Assembly: GCF_023073415.1 (NCBI RefSeq) | Contig: NZ_JADPJL010000012.1 | Location: 124,001-188,000, forward strand | Direction: 5' to 3' | DNA length: 64,000 nucleotides | DNA from: Bradyrhizobium sp. 190 | Lineage (GTDB): Bacteria; Pseudomonadota; Alphaproteobacteria; Rhizobiales; Xanthobacteraceae | Part shown: positions 53,200 to 62,060 of the stretch, piece by piece | Numbering within the stretch: position 1 is the stretch's first letter | How the letters are laid out: every line of letters starts with the position of its first letter | Notes under the pieces: model-generated | Database searches by the model: none | What the model was told of the DNA's origin: nothing | Seen by the model: only the letters and a program-made list of their open reading frames with translations | Position numbers and translations under genes: made by a program

Positions 53200-54327
53200 A
53201 TGAACTTCGATTTCTCCGACGAACAAAAACAGATGCGCGACGAAGCGAGGAAGTTTCTCGCCGAAAAATGCCCGTCGAAAGCCGTGCGCGAGGTGCTCGA
53301 CGGCAAGGCGCCGTATGACAAGGCGCTGTGGCAGGGGCTCGCCGAGATGGGTTTTCTCGGCGTCGCGATTCCGGAAGAATTCGGCGGCGCGGGTGCGGGC
53401 CATCTCGAACTCTGCGTGATCGCGGAAGAAATGGGCCGCGCGAATGCGCCGGTGCCGTTCTCTTCCACCGTCTATCTCGCCGCCGAGGCGCTGTTGCTGG
53501 CAGGCTCCGACGCGCAGAAGCAAAAATGGCTGCCGAAGATCGCCAGCGGCGAGGCGATCGGCACGCTGGCGCTGTTCGAAGGCAAGGGCAATCCGTCGCC
53601 GAAGGCGATCAAGCTGCAGGCCTCCGGCGGTACGCTCAGCGGCGTGAAGAAGCCGGTGCCGGATGGCGCGATCGCCGATTTCGCCGTGGTCGCCGCGCGC
53701 ACCGGCTCCACGGGACGCGATTCCGACATCTCGCTATTCCTGGTCGACCTGAAGGCCGGCGGCGTCGAAGCCAAATCGCTGACCAATGTCGATCCGACAC
53801 GCGGCCAGGCCGAACTCACCTTTGAGAACGCCAAGGCCGAACCGCTCGGTGCTGCCGGTGACGGCTGGAGCATCCTCACTCAAGTGCTCGACCGCGCGGC
53901 GGTGCTGCTGGCGTTCGAGCAGGTCGGCGGCTCCGATCGCGCGCTCGAAATGGGCCGCGACTATGCGCTGGATCGTATTGCCTTCGGCCGGCCGATCGGC
54001 TCGTTCCAGGCGGTCAAGCACATCCTCGCCGACATGTATGTCTCGGCGACGCTGGCGCGCTCGAATTGCTATTACGGCGCCTGGGCGCTCTCGACCAACG
54101 CGTCGGAATTGCCGGAAGCTGCCGCCGCCGCGCGCATCAGCGCGACGCAGGCGTTCCAGCACTGCTCCAAGAACAACATCCAGGTTCACGGCGGCATGGG
54201 CTTCACCTGGGAGTTCGACTGCCACATGTACTACCGCCGCGCCAACACGACCGCGCTGACGCTCGGCAGCCTGTCGTACTGGGAAGATCAGCTGATCGAT
54301 CGCATGCGCAAGAAGAACGCGGCGTAA
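53200..54327 (+). CDS. Acyl-CoA dehydrogenase 1 (short form)
   Basis: 375 residues. It starts MNFDFSDEQKQMRDEARKFL and keeps FGRPIGSFQAVKHILADMY, with a late IQVHGGMGFTWEFDCHMYYR. The middle domain is poorly conserved (LAEKCPSK and GTLALFEGKGNPS in place of the usual T-E-P-x-A-G-S-D motif). That pattern is seen in the partner subunits of heteromeric acyl-CoA dehydrogenases. It may pair with the 415-residue enzyme 156 bases downstream. Confidence 0.88.
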   Translation: MNFDFSDEQKQMRDEARKFLAEKCPSKAVREVLDGKAPYDKALWQGLAEMGFLGVAIPEEFGGAGAGHLELCVIAEEMGRANAPVPFSSTVYLAAEALLLAGSDAQKQKWLPKIASGEAIGTLALFEGKGNPSPKAIKLQASGGTLSGVKKPVPDGAIADFAVVAARTGSTGRDSDISLFLVDLKAGGVEAKSLTNVDPTRGQAELTFENAKAEPLGAAGDGWSILTQVLDRAAVLLAFEQVGGSDRALEMGRDYALDRIAFGRPIGSFQAVKHILADMYVSATLARSNCYYGAWALSTNASELPEAAAAARISATQAFQHCSKNNIQVHGGMGFTWEFDCHMYYRRANTTALTLGSLSYWEDQLIDRMRKKNAA

Positions 54328-54340
54328 CGCAACAAATGCT

Positions 54341-54470
54341 GTCGTCCCCGCGAACGCGGGGACCCATACGCCGGGAAGTTTCGATTGGATGACGATGCGA
54401 GAGCCCGGGTTAAATTTTGTAGGTTGGTGGTTATGGGTCCCTGCGTTCGCAGGGACGACAGCGGAATTTG
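54341..54470. repeat. Family 2 palindromic repeat
   Basis: GTCGTCCCCGCGAACGCGGG left end and GGGTCCCTGCGTTCGCAGGG right end, lying between acyl-CoA dehydrogenases 1 and 2. Confidence 0.9.
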
Positions 54471-54483
54471 AAGGACTACGCTC

Positions 54484-55731
54484 ATGAACTTCGACGACAC
54501 CCCGCAGGAAGCCGCGTTCCGCACTGAGGCCAAGGCGTGGATATCAGCCAACGCGCCGAAGCAATACGAGGAGGAACTTCGAAAGTCCTCGCTCGGCCGT
54601 ACCGTGCTGAAGGGGGCCAACATTCTCGAGGTCGCAAAGGCCTGGCAAAAGAAGAAGGCCGATGCCGGCTGGGCCTGCCTGCACTGGCCGAAGGAATATG
54701 GTGGCCGAGGATCGTCGCCGATCGAGCGCGTGATCTGGCAGCAGGAAGAGGGTCCGTTCGGCAAACTTAGCGGCATGTTCATCATCGGCCACGGCATGTG
54801 CGGGCCGACCATGATGGCGTTCGCCGGCGAGGAGCAGAAGCGAAAGTACCTGCCGCCGCTGGCCTCGGGCGAGAAGGTCTGGTGTCAGTTGTTCTCCGAA
54901 CCCGCCGGCGGTTCCGACGTGGCGGGCCTGCGCACCCGCGCCGAGAAGAGGGGCGACGACTGGATCATCAACGGCCAGAAGATCTGGACCTCGGGGGCGC
55001 ATTACTCTGATTACGGCATCCTGCTCACCCGCACCGATCCCAACGTCGCCAAGCACAAGGGCCTCACGATGTTCTTCCTGGACATGAAGAGCCCGGGCGT
55101 CGAGGTGCGGCCGATCAAGCAGGCCAGCGGCCAGTCCGACTTCAACGAGGTCTACTTCACCGATGTGAAGATTCCGGATTCACAGCGGCTCGGTGCGGTC
55201 AACGACGGCTGGAATGTCTCGCTGACCACGCTGATGAACGAGCGCATGTCGATCGGCGCCGGCGTTTCGACCGGCTTTCCGGAATTGTTCGAGTTCTGCA
55301 ACAGCCTGATGCTGGACGATGGTCCTGCGATCGAGGACCGCAACGTTCGCTCGAAGCTTGCGAACTATGCGGTGAAGGCGAGCGGCCTGAGATACACCAG
55401 CATGCGCGCGATCTCGGCGCTGTCGAAGGGCGAGCGTCCGGGTCCGGAGAACTCCATCGGGAAGCTGGTGGCAGGCTCGATGGTTCAGGAGGTCGCGATG
55501 TATGCGCTCGACCTGCAGGGCGCCGCCGGCGTGCTGAGCGGGCCTGAAGACGCCGAAGTCGCCGGCAAATTCCAGGCGATGCTGCTGCGCGCGCCGGGCA
55601 CCCGCGTCGAGGGCGGCACGGATGAGATCATGCGCAACATCATTGCCGAGCGCGTGCTCGGTCTGCCCGGCGACATCAGGGTCGACAAGGACGTGCCGTT
55701 CAACAAGATCCCGACCAAGGGCCGGGCGTAA
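54484..55731 (+). CDS. Acyl-CoA dehydrogenase 2
   Basis: 415 residues with the full FAD/substrate motif LFSEPAGGSDVAGLRTRAEK and WIINGQKIWTSGAHYSDYG. The C-terminal RVEGGTDEIMRNIIAERVLG closes the active site. It is nearly the same along its whole length as the next gene. It desaturates an acyl-CoA at C2-C3 and passes electrons to ETF. The N-terminus MNFDDTPQEAAFRTEAKAWI is shared almost exactly with dehydrogenase 3. Confidence 0.93.
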   Translation: MNFDDTPQEAAFRTEAKAWISANAPKQYEEELRKSSLGRTVLKGANILEVAKAWQKKKADAGWACLHWPKEYGGRGSSPIERVIWQQEEGPFGKLSGMFIIGHGMCGPTMMAFAGEEQKRKYLPPLASGEKVWCQLFSEPAGGSDVAGLRTRAEKRGDDWIINGQKIWTSGAHYSDYGILLTRTDPNVAKHKGLTMFFLDMKSPGVEVRPIKQASGQSDFNEVYFTDVKIPDSQRLGAVNDGWNVSLTTLMNERMSIGAGVSTGFPELFEFCNSLMLDDGPAIEDRNVRSKLANYAVKASGLRYTSMRAISALSKGERPGPENSIGKLVAGSMVQEVAMYALDLQGAAGVLSGPEDAEVAGKFQAMLLRAPGTRVEGGTDEIMRNIIAERVLGLPGDIRVDKDVPFNKIPTKGRA

Positions 55732-55739
55732 ACAGATTT

Positions 55740-55817
55740 GTAGGGTGGGCAACGCGCATGCGTTGCCCACCGCGTCACACTCAAATGGTGGGCTCGTTTC
55801 GCTTAGCCCACCCTACG
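55740..55817. repeat. Family 1c palindromic repeat
   Basis: GTAGGGTGGGCAACGCGCATGCGTTGCCCACC sequence forms a tight hairpin in the left arm (positions 55740-55771), and TTAGCCCACCCTACG closes the right. This is a divergent family 1 relative between paralogous dehydrogenases 2 and 3. Confidence 0.85.
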
Positions 55818-55839
55818 CAGAACAAAAAAGGAAGCCGCC

Positions 55840-57084
55840 ATGAACTTCGACGATACCCCGCAGGAAGCTGAATTCCGCGCCACCGCCCGCAAATGGATCG
55901 AGGCCAACGCGCCGAAGAAATATGAGGCGGAGCTTTCCAAATCCTCGCTCGGCCGTATCCGGCTGGAGAAGGAAGAGATCGTCGACGTCGGCAAGGCCTG
56001 GCAGAAGAAGAAGGCCGAAGGCGGCTGGGCCTGCCTGCACTGGCCGAAGGAATATGGCGGCCGCGGTGCGACCCCGATCGAGAAGGTGATCTGGCAGCAG
56101 GAAGAGGGCGTCTACGGCAAGCTGACGCAGCCGTTCCAGATCGGCGAAGGCATGTGCGGCCCGACCGTGATGGCGTTCGGCAGCGAGGAGCACAAGCGCC
56201 ACTATCTGCCAAAACTCGCGTCCGGCGAACATATCTGGTGCCAGTTGTTCTCCGAGCCAGCCGGCGGCTCCGACGTGGCGGGGCTACGCACGCGGGCGGA
56301 AAAGAAAGGCGACAACTGGATCGTCAACGGCCAGAAGATCTGGACCTCAGGCGCGCATTATTCCGACTACGGCCTTCTGATCACGCGCACCGATCCCAAC
56401 GTACCCAAGCACAAGGGCCTGACGATGTTCTTCCTCGACATGAAGAGCAAGGGGGTCGAGGTGCGGCCGATCAAGCAGGCCAACGGCATGCAGGAATTCA
56501 ATGAGGTCTATTTCACCGATGTCGTGATTCCCGATCACCAGCGCCTCGGCGCCGTCGGCGACGGCTGGAACGTGTCGTTGACCACGCTGATGAACGAGCG
56601 CATGTCGATCGGCTCGCGGCTCGCGACAGGTTTTCCCGAAATGTTCGAGTTCTGCTCCAACCTGATGACCGATGACGGGCTCGCGATCGACGATCCCGCC
56701 ACGCGTTCGAAGCTTGCGAACTGGGCGGTGAAGGCGAGCGGGCTGAAATACACCAGCTACCGCGCTATCTCCTCGCTATCGAAGGGCGAGCGGCCGGGCC
56801 CCGAAAATTCCATCGGCAAGCTGGTCTCTGGCTCGATGCTGCAGGACATCGCAACCTATGCGATGGATCTGCAGGGTGCGGCCGGTGAGCTCTCCGGCGC
56901 CGACGAGCAAGAGGCGAGCGGCCAGTTCCAGCAGATGCTGCTCTCGTCACCCTCGATGCGCATCGCCGGCGGCACCGACGAAATCCTGCGCAACATCATC
57001 GCCGAGCGTGTGCTGGGCCTGCCCGGCGATATCCGCGTCGACAAGGACGTGCCGTTCAACAAGATCCCGACCAAAGGGCGGTAG
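55840..57084 (+). CDS. Acyl-CoA dehydrogenase 3, paralogue of 2
   Basis: 414 residues with LFSEPAGGSDVAGLRTRAEK, WIVNGQKIWTSGAHYSDYG and RIAGGTDEILRNIIAERVLG. Both termini match dehydrogenase 2. Differences cluster in the middle (for example SRLATGFPEMFEFCSNLMTD against AGVSTGFPELFEFCNSLMLD) and at the substrate-facing loop. This is a tandem duplication that has diverged, possibly for successive chain lengths. A plain AAGGAAG ribosome site precedes the ATG. Confidence 0.93.
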   Translation: MNFDDTPQEAEFRATARKWIEANAPKKYEAELSKSSLGRIRLEKEEIVDVGKAWQKKKAEGGWACLHWPKEYGGRGATPIEKVIWQQEEGVYGKLTQPFQIGEGMCGPTVMAFGSEEHKRHYLPKLASGEHIWCQLFSEPAGGSDVAGLRTRAEKKGDNWIVNGQKIWTSGAHYSDYGLLITRTDPNVPKHKGLTMFFLDMKSKGVEVRPIKQANGMQEFNEVYFTDVVIPDHQRLGAVGDGWNVSLTTLMNERMSIGSRLATGFPEMFEFCSNLMTDDGLAIDDPATRSKLANWAVKASGLKYTSYRAISSLSKGERPGPENSIGKLVSGSMLQDIATYAMDLQGAAGELSGADEQEASGQFQQMLLSSPSMRIAGGTDEILRNIIAERVLGLPGDIRVDKDVPFNKIPTKGR

Positions 57085-57090
57085 TCTCGT

Positions 57091-57203
57091 GTCCCGGACG
57101 CGGTGCAGCGTGTAACGTTGCACCGCAGAGCCGGGACCTATTCCTCGATAGGCCCCGGCTCTGCAGCGCACCGCTTTGCGCTGCGTTGCGTCCGGGGCAC
57201 GAA
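57091..57203. repeat. Family 4 intergenic repeat
   Basis: Left part TCCCGGACGCGGTGCAGCG, right part TTGCGTCCGGGGCACGA, around a GCCGGGACC...GGCCCCGGC hairpin. The related degenerate copy is at 17500. Confidence 0.75.
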
Positions 57204-57216
57204 AGTGAGCAAGGCA

Positions 57217-57912
57217 ATGGACGCTACCGTGAACCAAAACGATCGTATCGGCGTGCTCGAGGAGCTCCTGAACGAGCGCTATTCCGTTCGCGCCTTCCTG
57301 CCGCAGGAGGTGCCGCGCGAGACCATCGAGCACGTTCTGAGCGTATCGCAACGCACGGCGTCATGGTGCAACAGCCAGCCCTGGCAGGTGCTGATCGCCA
57401 GCGGCGAAGCCAAGGAAAAATTTCGCCAGGCGATCTACGCCGAGGCCGCCTCCGGCGCCAAGGACGATCACGACTTCACGCCGCCGCGCGAATATCTCGG
57501 CGTCTATCTCGAACGCCGCCGCGAGAGCGGTTTTCAGCTCTACAACACGCTCGGCATCGCGCGCGGCGACAAGATGGCCTACGCGAAGCAGGCGCTGGAG
57601 AACTACAATTTCTTCGGCGCGCCGCATGTCGCGATTATCCACACTGACGAGCCGCTCGGCATCTACGGCGCGATCGATTGCGGCGCCTATGTCTCTAATT
57701 TCATGCTGGCGGCGCAGGCGCTCGGCCTCGGTACCATTCCGCAGGCGGCGCTGGCGCGGCATTCCGGACTGATCCGGCGGCACTTCAAGCTCGCCGACGA
57801 TCGCCGCGTGGTTTGCGGTATTTCGTTCGGCTATGCCGACCACGCCCACAAGGTGAACAGCTACCGCACCTCGCGGGCGAGCGTTGGCGATACCGTCACG
57901 TTTGTTGACTGA
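57217..57912 (+). CDS. Nitroreductase-family flavoprotein
   Basis: 231 residues from the ATG at 57217; longer reading into the repeat is not supported. FMN-binding features: the RYSVRAFLPQEVPRETIEHV start, SWCNSQPWQVLIASG, and the late GLGTIPQAALARHSG and GISFGYADHAHKVNSYRTSR. It reduces nitro groups, enones or quinones with NAD(P)H. It follows the dehydrogenase genes on the same strand and may belong to the same pathway. Confidence 0.88.
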   Translation: MDATVNQNDRIGVLEELLNERYSVRAFLPQEVPRETIEHVLSVSQRTASWCNSQPWQVLIASGEAKEKFRQAIYAEAASGAKDDHDFTPPREYLGVYLERRRESGFQLYNTLGIARGDKMAYAKQALENYNFFGAPHVAIIHTDEPLGIYGAIDCGAYVSNFMLAAQALGLGTIPQAALARHSGLIRRHFKLADDRRVVCGISFGYADHAHKVNSYRTSRASVGDTVTFVD

Positions 57913-58205
57913 ACCGAAAGCAAAAATGCTCCAGACCGTGGAGCGTTAGGCGAGTATTCAGCGGTACGGCGCCGCATGGCTTGATCCTTCCCCGTGTTCC
58001 AGAACGTCGCCAAACGCCTGGAACACAGAAGAATCAACGTCATGCGCCTCGTCTGCAAACATTAAACCGGACAGCCGCGGGCTTGACCCGGGCAGCCATC
58101 GGCTTCAAAGCAGGCTGCCATCTTTTCGATGGATTGCAGGGTCATCCCCGATCAGGTCGGGGACAGGTGCCCGGCAATGACGAGATGGAAAACGGAAGGC
58201 CTCCA
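57913..58205. other. Intergenic region with short hairpin repeat
   Basis: About 290 bases without a gene. It holds a small element near 58140-58180 (GTCATCCCCGATCAGGTCGG followed by GGACAGGTGCCCGGCAATGA), a CCCCGAtcaggTCGGGG hairpin. No other structure was found. Confidence 0.5.
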
Positions 58206-58475
58206 ATGAAATTTGGACCCGCAAAGCACTTCATCGCGCTCCTGCTGGCAGCCCCATTGCTCACCGGTTGCCTCGAACGCGGCCAGCCGACCATGGTCGA
58301 CACCAGCGCCGACGACGACGCATTCTGCCGCGCCAATAATGTCGCCGTGGGTTCAAACGATTATGTCAATTGCCGCAAGAACCGCGACGTGCAGCGTGGC
58401 AATGCCAATGCCCGCGCCGACCGTTCCCAGCGCAATCTCGCCGAGCAGATGCTGAACAATCCGACCAGGCCGTGA
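58206..58475 (+). CDS. Small lipoprotein
   Basis: 89 residues from the ATG at 58206 (GGAAGG upstream). The signal MKFGPAKHFIALLLAAP ends in a lipobox LLTGC, so Cys21 is probably lipidated. The mature part is polar with two further cysteines (DAFCRANNVAVGSNDYVNC) and a basic tail. Anchored in the periplasm or outer membrane. Function unknown. It lies 13 bases from the next small gene. Confidence 0.82.
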   Translation: MKFGPAKHFIALLLAAPLLTGCLERGQPTMVDTSADDDAFCRANNVAVGSNDYVNCRKNRDVQRGNANARADRSQRNLAEQMLNNPTRP

Positions 58476-58488
58476 CCGGGAGGCCATC

Positions 58489-58695
58489 ATGAATGAAGAC
58501 GTCTTCAATGCCAGCCTGCGCGGCTTCCTCAAGAAGGTCGGCATCACCTCGCAGCGCGAGATCGAAAAAGCCGTGCGCGACGCCATCGAGGCCGGCAAGC
58601 TCAAGGGCAATGAGAAGCTGCCGGCGAAGATGGTGCTGACCATCGGCGGCGTCAGCCTCTCGCATGAGGTTAACGACGAGATCGAGCTGAGTTAA
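58489..58695 (+). CDS. DUF6494 small protein
   Basis: 68 residues: MNEDVFNASLRGFLKKVGIT, SQREIEKAVRDAIEAGKLKG, then a beta hairpin AKMVLTIGGVSLSHEVNDEI. The N-terminal MNEDVFN..LR.FLKKVGITSQREIE matches the DUF6494 pattern I remember. No known function. A GGGAGG site precedes it. It is probably co-transcribed with the lipoprotein gene. Confidence 0.8.
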   Translation: MNEDVFNASLRGFLKKVGITSQREIEKAVRDAIEAGKLKGNEKLPAKMVLTIGGVSLSHEVNDEIELS

Positions 58696-58702
58696 GCGCG
58701 AC

Positions 58703-58850
58703 CGTCATCACCCGCGAAGGCGGGTGATCCAGTATCCAGAGAAATCAGTTTTGAATCGATAGGCCGAGGCGTACTGGATGCCCCGCCTTCGCGGGGCAGG
58801 TGCGCCGGATTGCGCTTGTCAGGTCACCGTAGACACTGGATACTGAGCGG
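58703..58850. repeat. Family 5 intergenic repeat
   Basis: TCACCCGCGAAGGCGGGTGA is a perfect hairpin, followed by TCCAGTATCCAGAG and later CTGGATGCCCCGCCTTCGCG and AGACACTGGATACTGAG. The whole looks like two half-elements facing each other. Only one full copy is in the window. Confidence 0.65.
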
Positions 58851-58959
58851 GTGAGTGATTTCATTACTGGAAGCGGGCCGACGAAAGAAGCCAAGGTCGA
58901 GCGACGATTCAAGCCAAGACAATTCGAGCTAGTTTGCGTTCGCGTAGCGGGTGAGTCCA

Positions 58960-61458
58960 ATGAGCTTGGAGGTAGCCACCAGGGATGTACCACGAGCGCA
59001 CTTGCCTGTGGCATGGTCGCCGTGGCTCATCTCAATCTCAGTCGCGATCGTTTTTTTCCTCGCAGCGCGCCTTAGCCTCGCTTTGCTCGACAAGACCGAC
59101 GGCATCGCGGTGTTCTGGCCGGCAGCGGGCGTAGCTACCGGATTCCTGGTAGCGTTCGGTTCGACCGTACGGTGGCCGGTCGTAATCGGCGTGGTCGCTG
59201 CCACTTTCGCGGCCAATCTGCTCGGCGATCGTAATCTTGCCAGCTCTACGGCTTTTGCCGTGGCCAATGCCGGTAGTCCTGTCATTGCTGCAGAGCTCAT
59301 CCAGCGATTCTATGGCGCGCCATTTGAACTCAATGAGCTGCGCCGTGTCTTTGGACTGTTCAGCGCCGCGATAATTGCAGCCATTGTCTGCGGCTGCGTG
59401 GGCGCGGTTGGATTTGCGTTCTTTCATCCCTCAGCCTCGTCCGTCACGACGATATGGCGTCACTGGGTCGTTACCGAGACGCTGGGCAGCATTACAGTCG
59501 CGCCGCTTGTGATCGGGCTTGCGTCATTCTTGCGGAGCGCTCCGCCAAGGCGCGAAATTGTGGAGGGGACCTTCGCGCTCGCGATCGTGGGTACACTGTG
59601 TTTACTCCTGGTCATTCTGCCGCATGAGCCGTGGACACTCGAACTGTCGATTGCCTCATTTTGTCGGCTGTTCGTGTGGATCGCCGCCCGCGTTCGCCCT
59701 GCCTTTACGGCTGTCGCAACGTTCATGTGTGCAATCACGATTGTGTGGACCACAATATTTGCCGTTGGCCTCTTCGGCGATACGCGTTTGCCGCTTGAGG
59801 AGCGCATCCTGTCTGCTCAGGCGACCATTCTGGCCACTTCGTTCGGGGCGCTTGTTCTGGCCGCGCTGTTCAGCGAGCGACGGACATACGAACTCGCTCT
59901 GCTCGAAAGGGAACGGCGGCTGCAAGAAGCGCTTCGTGCTGGTGGTGTGATAACCTTTGATTGGGATCTTCGCATTGGCCTGATACAGCTGAGCCAGAAT
60001 GCGGCCGAAATCCTGGGTCTGGGCCCGAAGCAATCACTCAGCAGCGCGGAATGGGTGAAACAAATCCATCCTGATGATCGCCCGTCGGTCACTACTCGCT
60101 TGAACATCGCCGGTCTGGACGAGCGCTCACATTCGACGACGTTCCGATTTCTGCGACCGGATGGACGCGGCGAAGTGTGGCTGGAGCAAGTTGCAGTTAC
60201 GCGCTTTGACTCAGCGGGAAGGCCCACACGCATCAATGGGCTGACGACTGACGTCACGGAGCGGAAGCGATTTGAAGGAGAAGTTTCCCGCGCCTGGAAA
60301 TCAGCGGCATTGGCAGATCAGGCAAAAACCAGCTTCCTGTCTGCCGCCAGCCATGACCTGCGACAGCCGCTGCAAACGCTGAGATTCCTGCAAGAGGCAC
60401 TCGGGCCGCACCTCACGGATGGGGAGGGACGCAATCTAGTCGGCGGAATAGCGCGATCTCTTGATACCATGTCCAGCATTCTGTCTAGCCTGCTCGATGT
60501 CAATCGCCTGGAGGCCGGGAATCTCCGGCCATCCAAGCGCGACTTCGCGATCAATGAAGTGTTTGATTCGCTGGCAGCCGATTTCCTCGATTCCGTCGCT
60601 GAGAAGGGGGTTAGATGGCGCGTGGTCCGTTCGAAACTCCTGGTTCGTAGCGACAAGGGAATGCTCGAAGTCATGTTACGCAATTTGCTGTCGAACGCTG
60701 GGCGATATACGGATCGTGGAACGATTCTTCTGGGGTGCCGACGCGCGGGTGACAGAATTCGAATCGAGGTCTGGGATAGCGGGATCGGCATCTCGCAGGA
60801 TCAACTGCCTCATATATTTCAGGAGTACTATCAGGGTCCGCTTGGTGCGGAGCGCGGCGGCTTCGGATTAGGTCTGGCCATCGTCAGGCGTATAGGGAAG
60901 ATACTGGACCACAGCATCGATGTGCGTTCTACCCCCGGTAGGGGCACCGTGTTTTCGATTGAGGTTCCGCGCGGAGACTCAAACCGCGATACGATGGAAA
61001 GAGCGCAGACGCCGAGATTCCAGAAGGGGGACTTACCCGACACCATCCTTGTCGTTGAGGACGAGAAGGGTGTCCGGGCCTCGCTAAGTCGCCTGCTGAA
61101 AACGAAAGGCATGGACGCGATCCTGGTCGCCACGGCGGATGACGCGCTAGCGCTAATCAACCGGCATGAGATCCGTCCAGACTTCCTGATATGCGATTAC
61201 AATCTCCGCGGATCGGCCAACGGCGTTGATACTGTTAATGCTCTGCGCGCAGCGCTTGCCTGGAGTATCCCGGCCATTGTCATGACTGGCGACATCCGGT
61301 CGGAGGTCGTTGACAGGGTTGCTGCACAGGGCATTTCTGTCCTGATCAAACCATTCGTAGCGGACGATCTGTTGCAGCACATTGCGCGGCTTCACCGGGG
61401 ATCCAGTCCCGGCAATACAGCTGGCCCGGCTCCGCCAAACAAAAACGCGACGGAATGA
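58960..61458 (+). CDS. Hybrid sensor histidine kinase with MASE1 domain
   Basis: 832 residues from the ATG at 58960; a GTG at 58951 is an alternative. About eight membrane helices form a MASE1 input domain (about 15-300), then a PAS fold (about 330-440), HisKA with phospho-acceptor His465 in LSAASHDLRQPLQTLRFL, and HATPase with NLLSNAGRYTDRGTILLG, VWDSGIGISQDQL and GGFGLGLAIVRRIGK. A C-terminal receiver carries Asp746 in ICDYNLRG and Lys in LIKPFVADD. Third codon positions are visibly more A/T-rich than in its neighbours, and its last codons lie in a degenerate copy of the trcR terminator. The cognate output is unknown. Confidence 0.9.
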   Translation: MSLEVATRDVPRAHLPVAWSPWLISISVAIVFFLAARLSLALLDKTDGIAVFWPAAGVATGFLVAFGSTVRWPVVIGVVAATFAANLLGDRNLASSTAFAVANAGSPVIAAELIQRFYGAPFELNELRRVFGLFSAAIIAAIVCGCVGAVGFAFFHPSASSVTTIWRHWVVTETLGSITVAPLVIGLASFLRSAPPRREIVEGTFALAIVGTLCLLLVILPHEPWTLELSIASFCRLFVWIAARVRPAFTAVATFMCAITIVWTTIFAVGLFGDTRLPLEERILSAQATILATSFGALVLAALFSERRTYELALLERERRLQEALRAGGVITFDWDLRIGLIQLSQNAAEILGLGPKQSLSSAEWVKQIHPDDRPSVTTRLNIAGLDERSHSTTFRFLRPDGRGEVWLEQVAVTRFDSAGRPTRINGLTTDVTERKRFEGEVSRAWKSAALADQAKTSFLSAASHDLRQPLQTLRFLQEALGPHLTDGEGRNLVGGIARSLDTMSSILSSLLDVNRLEAGNLRPSKRDFAINEVFDSLAADFLDSVAEKGVRWRVVRSKLLVRSDKGMLEVMLRNLLSNAGRYTDRGTILLGCRRAGDRIRIEVWDSGIGISQDQLPHIFQEYYQGPLGAERGGFGLGLAIVRRIGKILDHSIDVRSTPGRGTVFSIEVPRGDSNRDTMERAQTPRFQKGDLPDTILVVEDEKGVRASLSRLLKTKGMDAILVATADDALALINRHEIRPDFLICDYNLRGSANGVDTVNALRAALAWSIPAIVMTGDIRSEVVDRVAAQGISVLIKPFVADDLLQHIARLHRGSSPGNTAGPAPPNKNATE

Positions 61459-61576
61459 ACCGCCGCGTTCGAAATAGCTCAGCCGAAGCCACCGGAAACC
61501 CTACTCCTCCTCGTCGTCCTGCTTCTTGCCGCCGATCGTGAGACCTGCGTCCGGTTTCCCGGCTATCTTTTCTCAA
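61438..61576 (-). pseudogene. Remnant of a trcR-like 3' end with its terminator
   Basis: On the minus strand, 61501-61567 reads EKIAGKPDAGLTIGGKKQDD followed by EEE and a TAG stop. The last part matches the trcR C-terminus TIGGKKQDEDEE at 62062-62097. Just beyond it lies AACGCG...CCGCGTT (61442-61470), a degraded version of the trcR terminator at 62000-62030, in the same order and spacing. This is a partial duplication or the relic of a second DUF1013 gene; no further coding part is left. Confidence 0.6.
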
Positions 61577-61659
61577 CGGTCATACCGCCGAAGAAAGAAG
61601 GCCGCACCGACAAGGTCAAAGGCCTGGTGCTGCGAACGGAGTTCTTGAAGAAGGCGTGA
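61561..61659 (+). pseudogene. Unassigned gene fragment (C-terminal piece)
   Basis: An open plus-strand frame reads GYLFSTVIPPKKEGRTDKVK then GLVLRTEFLKKA and stops at TGA 61657. It looks like the end of a real protein, but no start or family was recognised, and it overlaps the trcR-like remnant on the other strand. It may simply be non-coding. Confidence 0.25.
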
Positions 61660-61723
61660 GCTGTCTCGGCTCACCCGATTGTCCTTCGCAAATCCATCTT
61701 CGAATCGATGCTATACGAGCGGC

Positions 61724-61984
61724 ATGGAACAACTTGCTATCAAGCTGCTGGGGTTTGCGGCCGCCGCGTGCACGACCCTCGCTTATGCACCGCAGTTCGT
61801 GAAAGTCTGGAGAACCCGCTCCACCGAAGACATTTCGCTTGGAATGTTCCTCGTCATGGTGCTCGGCATCCTGCTTTGGCTGTTGTACGGCCTGCTTTCC
61901 GGAGATGCGCCGCTGATCGTTGCGAATGCGGTTACGATCGTCCTGGCCGGTGGGATTCTCTGGATGAAGCTGAAGTACGGTTGA
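61724..61984 (+). CDS. SemiSWEET-type sugar transporter
   Basis: 86 residues with three membrane helices in the SemiSWEET order: LLGFAAAACTTLAYAPQFVK, STEDISLGMFLVMVLGILLW and LIVANAVTIVLAGGILWMK. The PQ-loop-like APQFVKVWRTRSTEDISLGM is the family hallmark. It works as a homodimer for facilitated sugar or small-solute diffusion. The ATG at 61724 has a weak upstream site. It is convergent with trcR. Confidence 0.88.
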   Translation: MEQLAIKLLGFAAAACTTLAYAPQFVKVWRTRSTEDISLGMFLVMVLGILLWLLYGLLSGDAPLIVANAVTIVLAGGILWMKLKYG

Positions 61985-61999
61985 AGCGCAGCCGGCAAA

Positions 62000-62030
62000 C
62001 AAAAACGCGGCAGGTTGCCCTGCCGCGTTC
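62000..62030 (-). terminator. Rho-independent terminator of trcR
   Basis: Eleven-base-pair stem AACGCGGCAGG / CCTGCCGCGTT with a four-base loop. Read on the minus strand it is followed by TTTTTG, so it ends trcR transcription. It may also act weakly on the convergent SemiSWEET transcript. Confidence 0.9.
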
Positions 62031-62060
62031 GAAATTCAGCAACCCGAATATGAGAAGCCT

